Positions 33,520-35,089 of a stretch of 35,089 nucleotides of DNA are shown piece by piece; within the stretch, counting starts at the first letter, position 1, and each line of letters starts with the position of its first letter. A program made the translations under genes and the position numbers. The stretch is from the NCBI GenBank assembly GCA_024693715.1, contig JAILKS010000046.1, positions 1-35,089 of the forward strand, read 5' to 3'. The notes below the pieces were generated by a model, which made no database searches, was not told the origin of the DNA, and was given only the letters and a program-made list of their open reading frames with translations. Origin of the DNA: Treponema sp. GTDB lineage: Bacteria; Spirochaetota; Spirochaetia; Treponematales; Treponemataceae.

Positions 33520-34539
33520 TTGGATTTTGATGCCCTTTATAAAAACTGTGTACAGTGCCCAAGGAAATGTGGAGTAGATCGTGTTGAAAACACAGGCTTT
33601 TGCCGGGAACCCGCCGACCTCCGCATTGCTTTTGCAGGCCTTCATTTTGGCGAAGAACCTCTGGTAATAGTTTTTGGCGGTAGCGGAACAATCTTTTTTA
33701 CAGGATGTACCCTGCGCTGTGCCTTTTGCCAGAATTATCAGATCAGTCAGGATGGACTTGGCCGAGTGGTAGATAGAGCTGAGTTTGTTGACATCTGTTT
33801 GAAGCTGCAGACCGCCGGAGCAGAAAATATCAATCTTGTAACGGGAAGTCATCATATTCCGCTGATTGCTGAATTTTTGCGGGCCGCGCGTGACGGTGGA
33901 GTTACAATTCCTTTTTGCTGGAACTCTTCTGCATACGAGACAGTGGAAATGCTGGAATTGCTCAAGGGCCTTGTTACAATCTGGCTGCCTGATTTGAAAA
34001 CGCTTGACGGCAACTTGTCGAAAGGTCTTTTTGCCGCACCGGATTATCCGCAGGTTGCCACCACAGCAATCAGCTGGATGATTAAAAATAATCCGCTTGA
34101 AATTAAGGCTATCCCAGAACCCCCAAACGCAAAGCCCGCAGAATGGGCAGAACCTGGCCAGCCACGCGATAAAATCCTGTCCGGTGTTATTGTACGCCAT
34201 CTTTTTATGCCCGGCAAGTTTGAAGAGACTGCCCAGGTGCTTGAATGGCTCAAGGAAAATGCAGACGGCCGGGCAATCATCTCGCTTATGAATCAGTATA
34301 CGCCTGTGCCTTTTAAAGAAACCCGTGAACAGCTGAAAGCCCGCCGACGTGCTCTTTCTTCTATAGAAAACCGTCTTGTAAATGCACAGGAATTTGAAGA
34401 TATTCAGGATTTAATAGAAGCCTACGACTTTAACTATCTTTACTATCAGGAACTCTCAGATGACACCAGCTGGCTGCCGGATTTTACAAGGCCACAACCC
34501 TTCAGTAACAAACTGGCTACACCAATCTGGCATTGTTAA
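33520..34539 (+). CDS. Radical SAM protein, COG1313 (PflX-like)
   Basis: The 339-aa protein has the radical SAM [4Fe-4S] cluster motif CTLRCAFC (Cys63, 67, 70) in FFTGCTLRCAFCQNYQIS. A preceding four-cysteine N-terminal module (Cys10, 13, 17, 28: NCVQCPRKCGVDR...GFC) and GLHFGEEP are marks of the PflX/COG1313 group, relatives of pyruvate formate-lyase activating enzyme. The substrate of this group is not established. No in-frame ATG exists near the start. TTG at 33520 fits, with GGGAG about 11 nt upstream. It follows the 33113 gene by 2 bp. The GC content looks somewhat higher than in the neighbours, most clearly in its second half. Confidence 0.88.
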   Translation: MDFDALYKNCVQCPRKCGVDRVENTGFCREPADLRIAFAGLHFGEEPLVIVFGGSGTIFFTGCTLRCAFCQNYQISQDGLGRVVDRAEFVDICLKLQTAGAENINLVTGSHHIPLIAEFLRAARDGGVTIPFCWNSSAYETVEMLELLKGLVTIWLPDLKTLDGNLSKGLFAAPDYPQVATTAISWMIKNNPLEIKAIPEPPNAKPAEWAEPGQPRDKILSGVIVRHLFMPGKFEETAQVLEWLKENADGRAIISLMNQYTPVPFKETREQLKARRRALSSIENRLVNAQEFEDIQDLIEAYDFNYLYYQELSDDTSWLPDFTRPQPFSNKLATPIWHC

Positions 34540-34546
34540 ATCTTTC

Positions 34547-35089
34547 TTACTGTTTTTTAGTAAAATATCCGGGATTAGAAGAGCCTCCGTCAATATGAGC
34601 AAAAACTACACCATGTTTACCATCTGAATATGCTGTTCCTGAACCACCTTTTAATTTATTACACCCAAAAAACATTAAAGCTCCATTTTCTGTTTTTACT
34701 GATGTTGTTACAAAGGCAGAAGAAACATATATTTTTGTTAATTTCTCATCAACGTAAAACATAGATGTCATATCTGTAACATTTAATGTATTAAAACTTG
34801 AAATATCAAGAGAAGTCAACGCAAGACATTGATAAAACATATGACTCATATTAGTTACATTTATTGTATTAAAACTCGAAAAATTTAAATTATTAACCTT
34901 AAAACAATTACCAAACATATAACTCATATCTTCTACATTAACCGTATTAAAATTAGAAATATCGAGTGTTGTGATTTTTCCACAACCATAAAACATATAA
35001 CTCATATCTTTTACTTTCTCTGTAACCCAAGTCCTAACATTTAAATCTGTTAAATTATTGCATTCATAAAACATATAACTCATATCTTC
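34547..35089 (-). CDS. BspA-like DUF285 repeat surface protein, C-terminal part (partial)
   Basis: At least 180 residues are visible, and the gene runs off the right edge with its 5' end missing. It consists of 26-residue repeats of the type M(S)xMFxxCxxLTxLDISxFNTxNVxD (78-bp period in DNA), four full and one degenerate copy. A closing module GSGTAYSDGKHGVVFAHIDG...GYFTKK follows, which is typical of treponemal BspA/DUF285 proteins. Such proteins are generally exported and surface-exposed, though the signal peptide would lie outside the window. The stop is 7 bp from the convergent radical SAM gene. Confidence 0.88.
   Translation of the reverse strand, partial: EDMSYMFYECNNLTDLNVRTWVTEKVKDMSYMFYGCGKITTLDISNFNTVNVEDMSYMFGNCFKVNNLNFSSFNTINVTNMSHMFYQCLALTSLDISSFNTLNVTDMTSMFYVDEKLTKIYVSSAFVTTSVKTENGALMFFGCNKLKGGSGTAYSDGKHGVVFAHIDGGSSNPGYFTKKQ

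Noticed and set aside
33514..34200. 228-aa minus-strand ORF opposite the radical SAM gene
   Set aside because: It is the antisense shadow of a gene with an intact catalytic CxxxCxxC motif, with no start signals and Cys/Lys-rich noise.
34547..34563. TTACT/AGTAA hairpin at the radical SAM/DUF285 junction as a terminator
   Set aside because: Only 5 A/T-rich base pairs, with the T run in the loop rather than after the stem.

Overview
The window reads as part of the chromosome of a spirochete of the genus Treponema, most likely a gut or rumen type. The evidence is the 16S rRNA 5' end at the left edge (minus strand), a low-GC genome, a short alanyl-tRNA synthetase without the C-Ala domain, a plant-type phosphofructokinase, BspA-like/DUF285 repeat proteins, and a groES - lipoprotein - nusB - SurA-like - alaS order that I recall, unverified, from T. 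pallidum.

Layout. 1-846: 16S 5' end, its roughly 270-nt leader and promoter, and a porin terminator. 847-1842: outer-membrane beta-barrel protein. 1980-2550: decayed GxxExxY gene between near-identical ATCCGTG-type repeats. 2561-5767: phosphofructokinase (minus), then lemA, a BI-1 family gene and groES (plus). 5770-11047: TPR lipoprotein, nusB, SurA-like chaperone and alaS. 11106-17919: membrane-anchored pallilysin-like protein, ilvD, a cytoplasmic leucine-rich-repeat protein and a GH36 alpha-galactosidase. 18056-22534: chemotaxis receptor and leuS. 22618-26845: STAS antagonist plus two SpoIIE/PP2C phosphatases. 26946-30774: grpE-dnaK-dnaJ. 30912-32953: two lipoproteins, one a permuted NlpC/P60-like protein. 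33113-34539: a small unknown gene and a COG1313 radical SAM gene. 34547-35089: a DUF285 repeat surface protein cut by the window end.

How the genes work together. Most are housekeeping: translation, protein folding and glycolysis. The regulatory centre is the STAS + two-phosphatase operon, a partner-switching input/output set without its kinase, lying next to the DnaK chaperone operon and in the same direction. No CIRCE (HrcA) operator is visible upstream of groES or grpE.

The most striking structural pattern is that five genes (alaS, the pallilysin-like gene, the LRR gene, the GH36 gene and the 33113 gene) have no Shine-Dalgarno sequence. Instead each has a sigma70-type promoter with exactly 17-bp spacing whose -10 box ends 6-8 nt before the ATG, which predicts leaderless mRNAs. 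A second is an intrinsic-terminator structure built into the signal-peptide codons of the lipoprotein gene at 30912-31970. I saw no CRISPR array, intact insertion sequence, prophage or tRNA gene.
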